Assembly: GCA_947494975.1 (NCBI GenBank)
Contig: CANLXA010000001.1
Span: 1 to 64,000, forward strand
Direction of reading: 5' to 3'
DNA length: 64,000 bases
Source of the DNA: an uncultured Roseicyclus sp.
GTDB taxonomy: Bacteria > Pseudomonadota > Alphaproteobacteria > Rhodobacterales > Rhodobacteraceae
The notes under the pieces are model-generated. The model ran no database searches. It was given only the letters and a program-made list of their open reading frames with translations, and was not told the DNA's origin. Below are positions 28,256 through 37,449 of the stretch, one piece after another; the stretch's first letter is position 1; every line of letters begins with the position of its first letter. The translations under genes were made by a program, and so were the position numbers.

Positions 28256-28273
28256 TGTATACACTCGTATACA
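28256..28273. promoter_or_regulatory. Inverted repeat operator candidate upstream of the yqiJ-yqiK-like pair
   Basis: A perfect 7-bp inverted repeat, TGTATAC (28256-28262) and GTATACA (28267-28273), separated by ACTC. It lies in an AT-rich island just 20 bases before the start of the YqiJ-like gene, where it would overlap the promoter. The half-site resembles GntR-type operators, but no such regulator is present in the window. Confidence 0.5.
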
Positions 28274-28292
28274 ATTAACAAAGACGGAATAT

Positions 28293-29042
28293 ATGCTCGA
28301 CACACTCCTGTCCGGGCCGTTCGTGCCCTTTACACTTTCGCTTGCCCTGCTCTTTGGCCTGCTGGCCCTGGAGATCGTGTTCCTTATGGTCGGCGGGTCG
28401 CTCATGGGCGACGGCGCGGACGCGGAGGGGGCCGATCTGATCGATGGCCCGGGCGTCGATCTGGGGGCGGAGTTCGACGTGGATGTCGAGTTGGACGCCT
28501 TCGATCTGGATGCCTTCGACGTGGATCCGGCGGAGTTCGAGCTGGACACACCCGGCGATGTTGCGACGGAGAGCCCGGGCGTCGCCGCGTCAAACCCGCT
28601 GCATTGGCTGGGATTGGGGCGGATGCCGACACTGATTTGGCTGGCGTCGATCTTCTTGTCCTTCGGGGTGGCCGGTGTGGCACTCCAGGGGCTTGTCAGC
28701 ACGCTGACGGGCAACCCCCTCAACGTGATCTTTGCGGCCATCCCCAGCGCCGCCGCGGCATTGTGGTTTACCGGGAAGTTCGGCGCGCTCTTCGCGCGGG
28801 TCCTGCCCAGAACCGAAAGCCAGTCCGTCTCGAAACGGCAATTGGGCCGCCGCAAGGGCACCGTGACCCAGGGCACCGCATCCCGCGGGGCCCCCGCCGA
28901 GGTTCGCGTGACGGACCGTTACGGCAATACCCACTACCTCCGCGCCGAACCCCTGAAAGACGCGGACGTCATCCCCCAAGGCGCAGAGGTTCTGGTTCTG
29001 CGCCACCGCCCCACCGGCGGGTTTCGTTTGATCGCGCTCTGA
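28293..29042 (+). CDS. YqiJ-like OB-fold membrane protein (NfeD-type partner of flotillin)
   Basis: A 249-residue protein. It has an N-terminal membrane segment (about 10-35), an acidic linker very rich in Asp and Glu (about 38-92), two further membrane segments (about 108-155) and a C-terminal OB-fold domain starting RKGTVTQGTA and running to VLVLRHRPTGGFRLIAL. This matches YqiJ, the partner encoded upstream of the YqiK flotillin in E. coli. Such NfeD-like proteins are thought to work with SPFH proteins in membrane organisation. The flotillin gene follows after 36 bases. Confidence 0.82.
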   Translation: MLDTLLSGPFVPFTLSLALLFGLLALEIVFLMVGGSLMGDGADAEGADLIDGPGVDLGAEFDVDVELDAFDLDAFDVDPAEFELDTPGDVATESPGVAASNPLHWLGLGRMPTLIWLASIFLSFGVAGVALQGLVSTLTGNPLNVIFAAIPSAAAALWFTGKFGALFARVLPRTESQSVSKRQLGRRKGTVTQGTASRGAPAEVRVTDRYGNTHYLRAEPLKDADVIPQGAEVLVLRHRPTGGFRLIAL

Positions 29043-29078
29043 CCCCTTCCGGGCGCTCCCCATTTGAAAGGACTGAAT

Positions 29079-30785
29079 ATGGAACTTGGATTTCTTGGAA
29101 TAATCGTCATCGCCCTTATCGGCGCGCTGGTCCTTGTGGGCCTTGTGATCGGTCGCCTCTACAAACGCACAACGCGTGAGGTCTCGCTGGTCAAAACCGG
29201 CGCCGGCGGTAAACAGGTCATCATGGATGGCGGCACCTTGGTGATCCCGCTCCTGCACGAGGTCAGCCCGGTCAACATGAAGACCCTGCGCCTTGAGGTG
29301 CGCCGCACGGGCGAAGGCGCGTTGATCACGCAGGATCGGATGCGGGTGGATGTGGGCGTGGAATTCTATGTCTCCGTCATGGCGACGGATGAAGGTATCG
29401 CGCGGGCCGCCCAGACCCTTGGCGACCGCACGTTCTACGTGGATCAGCTGCGCGAGATGATCGAGGGTAAGCTGATCGACGGCCTGCGCGCTGTGGCCGC
29501 CAAGATGACAATGGATAACCTCCACGAAAATCGCTCGGATTTCGTGCAGCAGGTGCAGAACGCGATTTCCGAGGATCTGTTGAAGAACGGTCTATCGCTG
29601 GAATCGGTATCGCTGACCGCCCTCGACCAGACCCCGTTTGAAAGCCTTGATGAGAACAATGCGTTCAACGCCGTGGGTATGCGCAAACTCGCCGAGGTGA
29701 TCGCGAAATCCAAGAAAGAGCGCGCCGAGATCGATGCGGAGGCCGAGGTCGCCGTGCGCCGCGCCGCGATGGAGGCCGAGCGTCAGAAGCTCAGCATTCA
29801 GGAGGAGGAGGAACGCGCCGCGATCGCCCAAATCCAGGAGATCGAGACTATGAAGGCCGCGCAGGAAATGGAGATTGCGCTGCGCCGCGAAGACTCCGTG
29901 CGGGAAAGCGAACGCGCACGCATCGCCCGCGAAGAACAGGTCCGCGCCGCCGAGATCGCGCGTGAACGCAACATTCGCCAAGCGGAGATCACCAAGGAAC
30001 GCGAGCTGGAAGTGGCTGAACAGGAACGCCAGATCATCATCCAGCAGAAGTCCGAGGAAGAAAGCCGCGCGCGCGCCAGCGCCGATCTGGCCCGAGCCGA
30101 GGCCACCAAGGCGACCGAGGCCGTGGCCACCGCCCGCGAAGTGGCCGAGGCCGAGCGCTCCAAGCAGATCGCCCTGATCGAGGCGCAGCGGGAGGCCGAG
30201 CGTGAAGCCACCAAGATCCGGCTTGCCGCGGCCGCCGAGAAAGACGCCGCACAGGACCGGGCCGATGCCCGCCGAGAAGAGGCACAGGCCGAGGCCGACG
30301 CAATCTCCATCCGCGCGGAGGCCAAGAAGAAGGACATGCTGGCCGAGGCCGAAGGCACGCGCGCCATCACCGAGGCCGAGAATGCGTTGTCTGAGCAGAT
30401 CGTCGGTATGAAGATCGACATGGCGCGCATCGAGGCGATCCCGGCGATCATGGAGCAGATGGTGAAGCCGGTGGAGAAGATCGACTCGATCAAGATCCAT
30501 CAGGTGGGTGGCCTTGGCGGCGGCAATGGCGGGGCTGGCGCAAGCGCCGGAGCGGGCGACAGGCCCGTCGTGAACCAGGCGCTCGATTCGATCATGGGCA
30601 TGGCGGTGCAGATGCCCGCCCTGCGCAAGCTCGGCGATGAGCTGGGTCTGAGCCTGGAAAACGGTCTGGAAGGCCTGGCCGAGAGTGCCCTGCGCGACCG
30701 GCCTGCCCCCGTCGCCCCCGAAGCCATTGACCCGCCAGCAGCCGAAGAGACGCCAAGCAACGGCGCGGCCCGGCCGGCGGAATGA
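29079..30785 (+). CDS. Flotillin family protein (YqiK-like)
   Basis: A 568-residue SPFH protein. One N-terminal membrane segment (about 3-25) anchors it. The SPFH domain follows (TREVSLVKTGAGGKQVIMDGG, then IPLLHEVSPVNMKTLRLEVRRT and RVDVGVEFYVSV). A long Ala/Glu/Arg-rich coiled coil spans about residues 220-450, and a C-terminal Gly-rich and flotillin-type region closes it. Flotillins form oligomeric cages in ordered membrane domains. The ATG at 29079 is preceded by GAAAGGA. It overlaps the DUF985 gene by ATGA. Confidence 0.9.
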   Translation: MELGFLGIIVIALIGALVLVGLVIGRLYKRTTREVSLVKTGAGGKQVIMDGGTLVIPLLHEVSPVNMKTLRLEVRRTGEGALITQDRMRVDVGVEFYVSVMATDEGIARAAQTLGDRTFYVDQLREMIEGKLIDGLRAVAAKMTMDNLHENRSDFVQQVQNAISEDLLKNGLSLESVSLTALDQTPFESLDENNAFNAVGMRKLAEVIAKSKKERAEIDAEAEVAVRRAAMEAERQKLSIQEEEERAAIAQIQEIETMKAAQEMEIALRREDSVRESERARIAREEQVRAAEIARERNIRQAEITKERELEVAEQERQIIIQQKSEEESRARASADLARAEATKATEAVATAREVAEAERSKQIALIEAQREAEREATKIRLAAAAEKDAAQDRADARREEAQAEADAISIRAEAKKKDMLAEAEGTRAITEAENALSEQIVGMKIDMARIEAIPAIMEQMVKPVEKIDSIKIHQVGGLGGGNGGAGASAGAGDRPVVNQALDSIMGMAVQMPALRKLGDELGLSLENGLEGLAESALRDRPAPVAPEAIDPPAAEETPSNGAARPAE

Positions 30786-31201
30786 CCGCCGATCAGATCA
30801 TCGAAACGCTGGATCTGGCCCCCCACCCCGAGGGGGGCCATTACCGCCAGACCTGGGTCGCCGACAATGATGGTCGCCCCACCGGCACCTGCATCTACTT
30901 CCTTCTGAAAGCGGGCGAGACCAGCCATTGGCACAAGGTCGATGCCACCGAAATCTGGCTCTTCCATGCCGGCGCGCCCCTCATCCTCTCCCTTTCAGGC
31001 ACAGATGATGGTCCGGCCAAGGATCACCTCCTGTCCCCGGACCTCACGACAGGGGCACCACAACTGATCGTGCCCGAAGAACATTGGCAGGCAGCGCGGA
31101 CGACGGGGGATTTTACACTGGTCTCCTGCACCGTATCGCCGGGCTTTCAGTTCAGCGGCTTTACCCTCGCGCCCTCCGGCTTCGAAATTCCCCGAGCCTG
31201 A
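30782..31201 (+). CDS. DUF985 cupin family protein
   Basis: A 139-residue single-domain cupin of the DUF985 (YML079w-like) family. It starts ADQIIETLDLAPHPEGGHYRQTW, has the HWHKVDATEIWLFHAG block that builds the cupin metal or ligand pocket, and ends with SCTVSPGFQFSGFTLAP. The function is not established. Its ATG overlaps the flotillin stop, so it is probably the third gene of that operon. It is convergent with anmK. Confidence 0.88.
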   Translation: MTADQIIETLDLAPHPEGGHYRQTWVADNDGRPTGTCIYFLLKAGETSHWHKVDATEIWLFHAGAPLILSLSGTDDGPAKDHLLSPDLTTGAPQLIVPEEHWQAARTTGDFTLVSCTVSPGFQFSGFTLAPSGFEIPRA

Positions 31202-31240
31202 TTGGCCGCGCGACCGGCCGACATCGACGTCCCGAGGCCC

Positions 31241-32359
31241 CTAGGCGAGGCTCCGTTGCGTGGGGCGGGATCGCCTCGCGCCTCCAACCGGGGCAGCGAC
31301 CCCGGTGGTGCCGGGCGCCGATGTTGGTAGCCCCCGCACGGCGCGCACGGCGAGATAGGCAAAGGCCTGCGCCTCCATCGCGTCCCCGTCCAGCCCGACC
31401 GCCTCGACCGGGGCCACCTCACCCCCCAGCGCCTCGGCGAGCATGGCCATGATCGTCTTGTTGTGGCGGCCGCCGCCGGTCACAAGCACCCGCTCGGGGC
31501 GCGCGGGAAGATGGGGCACGCCGCGGGCGACCGCTCCGGCGGCGCAGGCCGCCAGCGTGGCGGCCGCGTCGGCGTCGCTCAGTGACGCCACGGCCGATTG
31601 CAGATCGCTGAACGCATCCCTGTCGAGCGATTTGGGCGGGGCCTGATCGAACCAATCCAATTCCAGCACGCGCTGCAGGATATCGGGATCCACCTGGCCC
31701 TGCGCGGCCAGCGCGCCATCGGCATCGTAGGCCCCCAGCCCGCGTGTGGACATCATGTCATCAATCGGCGCATTGGCCGGGCCGGTATCAAAGGCGATGC
31801 AGGCACCCGGCACTTCCGGCGCCGGCATCGTTGGATCGACCCAGCTGATATTCCCCACCCCGCCCAGGTTCAGGATCGCAACAGGCGCGTCCATTCCGAT
31901 CCAACGCGCACAGGCCCAGTGGTAGAATGGCGCAAGCGGCGCGCCCTGCCCGCCCATCTCCATATCGGCGCTGCGGAAATCCCAGACGACCTCCAGATCA
32001 AGCGCGGTCGCCAGCCGGGCGCCATCACCTACTTGGTGGGTTCGTCGCCCCTCAGGGTCATGGGCCAGCGTCTGGCCATGGAAGCCAAGCAGCGACACGT
32101 CAGGCAGATCGGCCAGGGCCGCGATATGAGCCGCCTCCACCACCTCGGCGGCCGCACTGGCGCGGGGCTCTCCGGGCCAGGCCCCGAGTGCAGCGCGGAG
32201 CACAGCCCGGTCGGCATCGGAATACGCGGCCGACCGGGTCTCGCCCAGGGACACGATCTCGATCCCGTCCGTCTCGATCACCGCCACGTCGACCCCGTCA
32301 AACGAGGTGCCCGACATCGTGCCCGCCGCCCAAACCGGCCCCTTTTCCTTGACTGCCAT
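31241..32359 (-). CDS. anmK: Anhydro-N-acetylmuramic acid kinase
   Basis: Phosphorylates and hydrolyses 1,6-anhydro-MurNAc to MurNAc-6-phosphate in peptidoglycan recycling. The 372-residue protein has the family N-terminus WAAGTMSGTSFDGVDVAVIETDG, the middle block ILNLGGVGNISWV and AFDTGPANAPIDD, and a late VTGGGRHNKTIM. I set the start at ATG 32359; the open frame continues upstream over tyrS but only as antisense. It is divergent from tyrS with about 42 bases between starts. Confidence 0.94.
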   Translation of the reverse strand: MAVKEKGPVWAAGTMSGTSFDGVDVAVIETDGIEIVSLGETRSAAYSDADRAVLRAALGAWPGEPRASAAAEVVEAAHIAALADLPDVSLLGFHGQTLAHDPEGRRTHQVGDGARLATALDLEVVWDFRSADMEMGGQGAPLAPFYHWACARWIGMDAPVAILNLGGVGNISWVDPTMPAPEVPGACIAFDTGPANAPIDDMMSTRGLGAYDADGALAAQGQVDPDILQRVLELDWFDQAPPKSLDRDAFSDLQSAVASLSDADAAATLAACAAGAVARGVPHLPARPERVLVTGGGRHNKTIMAMLAEALGGEVAPVEAVGLDGDAMEAQAFAYLAVRAVRGLPTSAPGTTGVAAPVGGARRSRPTQRSLA

Positions 32360-32401
32360 AAACGCTAGACCCTCCACGCGTTCCTCATGCCCGGACCTAC
32401 C

Positions 32402-33649
32402 ATGACCTACCAGCCCAAATCCGAATTCCTGCGCATCATTATCGAGCGTGGCTTCCTTGCGGATTGTACCGATTTGCAAGGCCTGGACGAAAAACTGATC
32501 GAGGGGCCGGTCACCGCCTATATTGGCTACGACGCGACGGCGCAGTCGCTCCATGTGGGGCACCTGCTGAATGTGATGCTGCTGCGGTGGTGGCAGAAGA
32601 CCGGGAACCGGCCCATCACCTTGATGGGCGGCGGCACGACCAAGGTGGGCGATCCGTCCTTCCGGGCCGATGAGCGCCCGCTTCTGGGGCCTGAACAGAT
32701 CGACGCGAACATCACCGGGATGCAGAAGGTCTTTGACCGGTATCTCGAGTATTCCGGTGACGCGGCGACCATGCTGAACAATGCCGAATGGCTGGATCAC
32801 CTGAACTACCTCGACTTCCTGCGGGACATCGGGCGGCATTTCTCGGTCAATCGGATGCTGGCCTTTGAAAGCGTGAAGTCACGGCTGGATCGCGAGCAGA
32901 GCCTGAGCTTCCTCGAATTCAACTACATGATCCTGCAAGCCTATGACTTCCTTGAGTTAAACCGCCGCTACGGCTGTCTGTTGCAGATGGGTGGAAGCGA
33001 CCAATGGGGTAACATCGTTAATGGGATCGACCTGACACGCCGGGTGCTGGATCAGGAGATCTTCGGGCTGACCACCCCGCTTCTGACCACGTCGGACGGG
33101 CGCAAGATGGGCAAATCCCAGGGCGGGGCCATCTGGCTCAACGGCGATATGCTGAGCCCCTACGAGTTCTGGCAATTCTGGCGCAACACCACCGATGCCG
33201 ATGTGGGCCGGTTCCTGAAGCTCTACACCGAGTTGCCGGTCGACGAATGTAACCGCCTGGGCGGGCTGGAAGGCTCGGACATCAATGACGCGAAGATCAT
33301 TCTTGCCAACGAGGTCACGACGTTGCTGCATGGCGCTGAGGCAGCCAAGGCGGCAGAAGCCACGGCACGCGAGGTGTTCGAGAAGGGCGGGACCGGCGAT
33401 GATCTCCCCACTTTGGCCCTGACGGTAGAGGACATCGGCGATGGGATCTCCGTGGTGCAGTTGATCACCCGCTCGGGCCTCGCGAAATCCGGCAAAGACG
33501 CCAAGCGCCTGATCTCGGAAGGGGGCGCGCGGATGAACGACGCGGCGCTGGGGGATGCGGGCCTGATGGTGAAAGTCGAGGATCTGGGCACGCCGATCAA
33601 GCTGAGCGCCGGCAAGAAACGCCACGCCTTGGTGACGCTGGCAGGTTAA
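32402..33649 (+). CDS. tyrS: Tyrosine--tRNA ligase
   Basis: A 415-residue class I aminoacyl-tRNA synthetase. It shows HVGH (51-54, the HIGH motif), the Tyr-specific [20 protein letters not shown] (235-239, the KMSKS loop) and a C-terminal S4 RNA-binding domain ([23 protein letters not shown]). The ATG at 32402 starts the conserved region; an ATG five codons earlier is also in frame. Confidence 0.97.
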   Translation: MTYQPKSEFLRIIIERGFLADCTDLQGLDEKLIEGPVTAYIGYDATAQSLHVGHLLNVMLLRWWQKTGNRPITLMGGGTTKVGDPSFRADERPLLGPEQIDANITGMQKVFDRYLEYSGDAATMLNNAEWLDHLNYLDFLRDIGRHFSVNRMLAFESVKSRLDREQSLSFLEFNYMILQAYDFLELNRRYGCLLQMGGSDQWGNIVNGIDLTRRVLDQEIFGLTTPLLTTSDGRKMGKSQGGAIWLNGDMLSPYEFWQFWRNTTDADVGRFLKLYTELPVDECNRLGGLEGSDINDAKIILANEVTTLLHGAEAAKAAEATAREVFEKGGTGDDLPTLALTVEDIGDGISVVQLITRSGLAKSGKDAKRLISEGGARMNDAALGDAGLMVKVEDLGTPIKLSAGKKRHALVTLAG

Positions 33650-33684
33650 CTCAAACTTGAGGTTTGCGGGGCATCCTTGCCCCC

Positions 33685-34638
33685 ATGTTTGACCTCGTCC
33701 CTGATCCTGCCTGTGCCGGGATGCCGCCCTCTGGCGTGGTTGCGTTGCAGCAAAGCCATCAATGGCAGGCCGCGATTCGCCTGCTTGGGTCGCAAGCACG
33801 TGTGCAAGATCTCGGCACGGCACGCGCCGTCGTGATCCATCGCACCCTTCCTGCCATCGGATCCACCGCGCTTGTCAGCCGCGCTGATCTCGGATTGACC
33901 CAACACACCGCGTTTGACTTGCGCCTGCGCCTTGGCGCGCGTCACCTCGTGGTGAACTCTGAAACATCAAGCGACGCCCACGCCCTTGCCGCAGCTGGCT
34001 TTTTCCGCATCGCCGCACCGCGCCGCATAGCGGAGCTTCCGCTGCTGCCCTCCACGGATCGGATGGCCGCCGCGTTGCATCCCAAATGGCGCAATCGTGC
34101 GCGGAAGGGGCAGAACCAAGGGTTGACGCTCACCCGCAGGCCGATGCCCGCCGACCAACGTTATTGGCTTCTTCGGGCCGAGGCCGCACAGGCGCGCCGT
34201 CTGCGGTATCGCCCTTTGCCACCGAACCTGATCGCGGCGATTGCTGCCTGTTCGCCCGGATCTGCACAGGTCTTCACCGCCTTTCACCGCGGCCAGCGCG
34301 TCGCCGCAATGCTGTTTCTGCGGCACGGGCGGCAGGCGACCTACCAGATCGGCTGGACCAACCCGGACGGTCGGCACCTCTCGGCGGCCCAGGCCCTGAT
34401 GTGGAAAGCCATGGTGGATTTGCAGGCATTGGGCGTCGATTGGATTGACCTTGGGGCGGCAGATGCCACTCAGGCGCCCGGCCTGGTGCACTTCAAGCGC
34501 GGGACCGGTGCGAAACTGAGGGATCTCGGCGGAACGTGGCTGCAGACGGCATGGATGCAGCGGAGGCCCCGGCTTGGGAACGCGCCAGGCGGGGCGGCAA
34601 TATCCGGGCCCTCGCACGCGCACATGCCCGCGGAGTAA
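33685..34638 (+). CDS. GNAT/FemAB-like N-acyltransferase family protein
   Basis: A 317-residue protein. The second half looks like a GNAT/FemAB acyltransferase: the block HPKWRNRARKGQNQGL (residue 130 region), VFTAFHRGQRVAAMLFLRHGRQATYQIGWT, then LSAAQALMWKAMVDLQALGVDWIDLGA and GLVHFKRGTGAKLRDLGGTW, the usual FemAB-like close. Such proteins transfer acyl or aminoacyl groups, often to envelope molecules, but the substrate here is unknown. It follows tyrS by 35 bases and may be read from the same transcript. Confidence 0.75.
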   Translation: MFDLVPDPACAGMPPSGVVALQQSHQWQAAIRLLGSQARVQDLGTARAVVIHRTLPAIGSTALVSRADLGLTQHTAFDLRLRLGARHLVVNSETSSDAHALAAAGFFRIAAPRRIAELPLLPSTDRMAAALHPKWRNRARKGQNQGLTLTRRPMPADQRYWLLRAEAAQARRLRYRPLPPNLIAAIAACSPGSAQVFTAFHRGQRVAAMLFLRHGRQATYQIGWTNPDGRHLSAAQALMWKAMVDLQALGVDWIDLGAADATQAPGLVHFKRGTGAKLRDLGGTWLQTAWMQRRPRLGNAPGGAAISGPSHAHMPAE

Positions 34639-34650
34639 GCTTCGCGCAGC

Positions 34651-35367
34651 CTAGCCGAACTCCTGCGTCAGCGGCAGGCCAGTGCCTTCAGCAAGGGCAG
34701 CCACAACCGCCTCGACCTGCGGATTGCGCGTGTCGCCCACGGCGGCCTCGACATCCGCCTGGCGCCCCTCGCGGCCCGCTTGGACCATATCGGCGAAACT
34801 CATCCCGCCCATCGCGGTCTTGCGGGTGCCAAGCACATAGATCGTGCGCCCGGGGTTGGGATGGCGCAACTCCACCACCTCCAACTGGACGTCGCGGGTT
34901 TCACCACCATCAAGCCGCTCGAACCGGTGGTAGATGTCACGATAGGCGCTGATCGGCTCCGCCCACCGGGTGGATGCCGCATCTGTCCTATCCGTCACGC
35001 GCACCATATCCGGGCCGATTTCGGCCGTTCGGGTCCATTGCAGGCGCCCTTGCCGCATCTTGAAGAGGGCGGGCCCGCCGATGAAGGCCGCGATCCCGAA
35101 ACACAGGATCACCGCCATGGTCAGGTTCATATCACCACCTCCAGCGCGCAGGATCTGCACCAGAAAGACCAGCCCCAGCACACACAGCACACCGCCGATG
35201 ACAAGCGGCACCATTGGCCGGGTCACACGGCCCGAACCCGGCTGGCCCTCCCCGTAGCTGACATGCAGGGGCAATTCGGGCGATACCGGCACGCTCACGC
35301 CCCCCACCCGCACGAGCGCAGGCACCCGGGACAACAGATCCTCAACCGACACGTTTTCTTCTGACAT
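34651..35367 (-). CDS. Two-TM hypothetical membrane protein
   Basis: A 238-residue protein with an N-terminal cytoplasmic part, two adjacent membrane segments (about residues 53-75 and 83-103), and a C-terminal soluble domain. The latter includes TEWAEPISAYRDI-like text (actual: TRWAEPISAYRDI) and VVELRHPNPGRTIYVLG, and resembles PH-like domains that follow paired membrane helices. I do not recognise a named family. The ATG at 35367 follows GGAGG. It faces the acyltransferase gene 3' to 3'. Confidence 0.65.
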   Translation of the reverse strand: MSEENVSVEDLLSRVPALVRVGGVSVPVSPELPLHVSYGEGQPGSGRVTRPMVPLVIGGVLCVLGLVFLVQILRAGGGDMNLTMAVILCFGIAAFIGGPALFKMRQGRLQWTRTAEIGPDMVRVTDRTDAASTRWAEPISAYRDIYHRFERLDGGETRDVQLEVVELRHPNPGRTIYVLGTRKTAMGGMSFADMVQAGREGRQADVEAAVGDTRNPQVEAVVAALAEGTGLPLTQEFG

Positions 35368-35444
35368 AGGCCCTCCGCCACTCACGATCCCTGGTGATAT
35401 GGCGCAGGCTAACCTGTTGTGACAGGCGGGAAAACCGGAAGGTG

Positions 35445-36176
35445 TTACCCGGCCACGCCGCGCAGCAGACGCGCCCGCGCAGGCGGCACGGCCCGGATTT
35501 CCAGCCCGGTGAACACATGCAGAGTACCCAGATCCCGGTCAATCACGGCATGGTCGCTGACCCAACCGCCCATCAGGAGGTAGGTCCGCAACAGGGGCGG
35601 CATTGCAGCCTGCGCTGCCTTGAGATCCGGCTTGCGCCGCAATCGGCTGGCGAAGCGAAAAACTGCGGGTGCCTTGACCCGCGGCAACCAGCGTTTCGGC
35701 GCAAGGTGCCGGTCCCGCAGAAGTGCGAAGGCGTCGTAATAGGCTCGCGCCTCGGTTCCGTGGAAGGACGAACAACCGAAAAGCATTTCCACGCCTTGTT
35801 CGTCCACATACGCCGTCATCGCCCCCCACGCGACGCGCAGGATATCGGCATCCCGCCAATCGGGGTGGATGCAGAACCGGCCCATTTCCACCATCGGGCC
35901 ATCGAAATCAGACAAGGCCGACAGCTCATAGAATTGGGCGGAATAGCTGCGCCCGATATCCGCGCCGCTTTGTAGCGGAAGCAACCGGAAGCAGCACACC
36001 AGCGCACCGCTGCGCGTTTCTTCGACTAGCACGTGGGTGCAGCGCGCATCGTAGGGGTCGGTGTCGAGCCCTTCCGCCCCCCGGAACGCCAGGGCGCGCA
36101 GGCCCTGGGCGGCGCGGAGATCTGCATCGGTTGCCGCGATGCGGGCCGCGTATCGTCCTTTTCGCAGGTTCAGCAT
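35445..36176 (-). CDS. OlsB/GlsB-type N-acyltransferase (hemolysin-like GNAT)
   Basis: A 243-residue GNAT-fold enzyme of the type that transfers a 3-hydroxyacyl group from ACP to the amino group of ornithine or glutamine, the first step of aminolipid synthesis. It starts MLNLRKGRYAARIAATDADL and has the family blocks LRALAFRG, DARCTHVLVEE, VEMGRFCIHPDWRD, LFGCSSFHGTEARAYYDAF and PPLLRTYLLMGGWVSD. No OlsA acyltransferase gene is nearby. The acceptor amino acid cannot be assigned by eye. I set the start at ATG 36176; an open frame upstream overlaps bamE. Confidence 0.82.
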   Translation of the reverse strand: MLNLRKGRYAARIAATDADLRAAQGLRALAFRGAEGLDTDPYDARCTHVLVEETRSGALVCCFRLLPLQSGADIGRSYSAQFYELSALSDFDGPMVEMGRFCIHPDWRDADILRVAWGAMTAYVDEQGVEMLFGCSSFHGTEARAYYDAFALLRDRHLAPKRWLPRVKAPAVFRFASRLRRKPDLKAAQAAMPPLLRTYLLMGGWVSDHAVIDRDLGTLHVFTGLEIRAVPPARARLLRGVAG

Positions 36177-36273
36177 CTGCACACTCCCCGCTTCACCGTC
36201 GCAGGCGTCTGCGACCGTCCGGTAACACGTGACAGATGTGGAGAGGGGCGCGGCCGCGCAAGTCGACGTTGCG

Positions 36274-36747
36274 TCAACCGCCAACCACGTCACCCAGGTT
36301 GATGCGGCCGAAATTCGACAGGATCTGGCGCAGGAAGCCGACATCCCGCACCGACGATTCCGTCACCCGACGCGATAATTGAACAATCTGCCCGTCTTCC
36401 AGCCCGAACCGCTCGATATTCGTGACCCGGCCGGAATCGCTGAACGACACGGCAACGATGTCACGTTCGATCACCTGCGGCGGATTATAGGTGAAATTGC
36501 GAACGCGGTATTGGGTGTAGAACCATGCTTCATCGCGGATCACGCCCGCGGAGCCGGGGGCACCGGCAATCTCTGTCACGGCCTCGCGGCTGTCGCCGAT
36601 ATTGATCTGCTGCAGAATATCGGGCGGCGGAACATATCCGTGGTTCGTATAGGTCGCCGAGCAGGCCGCAAGCCCCACAACCACGGCAAGACCCAGCGCA
36701 AACGGACGCCCGATACGGAGGAAGGCTTGAAAAAAAGACTGACGCAT
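36274..36747 (-). CDS. bamE: Outer membrane protein assembly factor BamE (SmpA/OmlA)
   Basis: A lipoprotein of the BAM complex that folds beta-barrels into the outer membrane. The 157-residue protein has a lipoprotein signal peptide ending GLAAC (lipid-modified Cys29) and the BamE fold: PPPDILQQINIGDSREAVTEIAGAPGS, EAWFYTQYRVRNFTY, VSFSDSGRVTNIERFGLEDG. I choose the ATG at 36747; TTG 36777 and ATG 36771 are upstream options. It is divergent from yceD, a common alphaproteobacterial arrangement. Confidence 0.9.
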   Translation of the reverse strand: MRQSFFQAFLRIGRPFALGLAVVVGLAACSATYTNHGYVPPPDILQQINIGDSREAVTEIAGAPGSAGVIRDEAWFYTQYRVRNFTYNPPQVIERDIVAVSFSDSGRVTNIERFGLEDGQIVQLSRRVTESSVRDVGFLRQILSNFGRINLGDVVGG

Positions 36748-36906
36748 CACGAAATGGTCCTGCCTGAACATGCTCAAACGGCCCCATCGGGGCTCTCCTT
36801 GGGCCCCAACCGCTTGTGAAGGCTGCCGAAGCTGAATATCCGCTTACCGCAGGGGCGCGCTTGGGGCAAGCGACGCGCCTTCACTTTGAATGTAGGGGAC
36901 TACGAC

Positions 36907-37449
36907 ATGGATCAGATGATTTTACCGTTGGCCCGCCTTGGCCGCGCCGCGCCCGCCCCCTTCAAACTGGAGCCAGACGCCGAGGCGCGCGCGAAGATGG
37001 CCCGCGATTTGGGGGCCGATGCCTTGCGCAAGTTGCGGTTGGAGGGCGAACTGACGCCGATGGGCAAGCATGATTGGCGGCTTGAGGCCCGGTTGGGCGT
37101 CACGGCGGTGCAACCCTGCGTTGTGACACTGGAGCCGGTAACGACCCGGATCGATACCGTGGTGACGCGCCAATACCGCGCCGATGTGGCCGAGCCGTCC
37201 GACGAAGAAGTTGAGATGCCCGAGGATGACACGATCGAGGCCCTGCCCCAAAACCTCAACCTCATGGACCTGCTGAGCGAAGCGGTGGCGCTGGCCCTGC
37301 CGGATTATCCACGCGCCGAGGGGGTCGAGCTTGGTGAGGCGGTTTTCGCAGCCCCGGGCGTGGCGCCGATGACCGACGAAGACGCCAAGCCGCTGGCCGG
37401 TCTGGCGGCCTTGCGCGATCAGATGAAGAAGGGCGACGACGACGCATAG
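36907..37449 (+). CDS. DUF177/YceD family protein
   Basis: A 180-residue protein of the YceD/DUF177 family, nearly always encoded just before rpmF, as here. The family is linked to 23S rRNA or large-subunit assembly. It contains GELTPMGKHDWRLEARLGVTAVQPCVVTLEPV, with the family Cys, and a C-terminal ALPDYPRAEGVELGEAVF. The ATG at 36907 has a GGGGA purine stretch upstream; ATG 36886 is an in-frame alternative. It begins the rpmF-plsX-fabH-ihfA group. Confidence 0.88.
   Translation: MDQMILPLARLGRAAPAPFKLEPDAEARAKMARDLGADALRKLRLEGELTPMGKHDWRLEARLGVTAVQPCVVTLEPVTTRIDTVVTRQYRADVAEPSDEEVEMPEDDTIEALPQNLNLMDLLSEAVALALPDYPRAEGVELGEAVFAAPGVAPMTDEDAKPLAGLAALRDQMKKGDDDA

Noticed and set aside
32360-32839. 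Upstream extension of the anmK open frame to 32839
   Set aside because: The part before the ATG at 32359 is antisense to tyrS and lacks homology; the conserved AnmK start is at 32359.
33650-33664. CTCAA-AC-TTGAG hairpin after tyrS as a terminator
   Set aside because: The 5-bp stem is weak and lacks a T tract; transcription may run into the acyltransferase gene.
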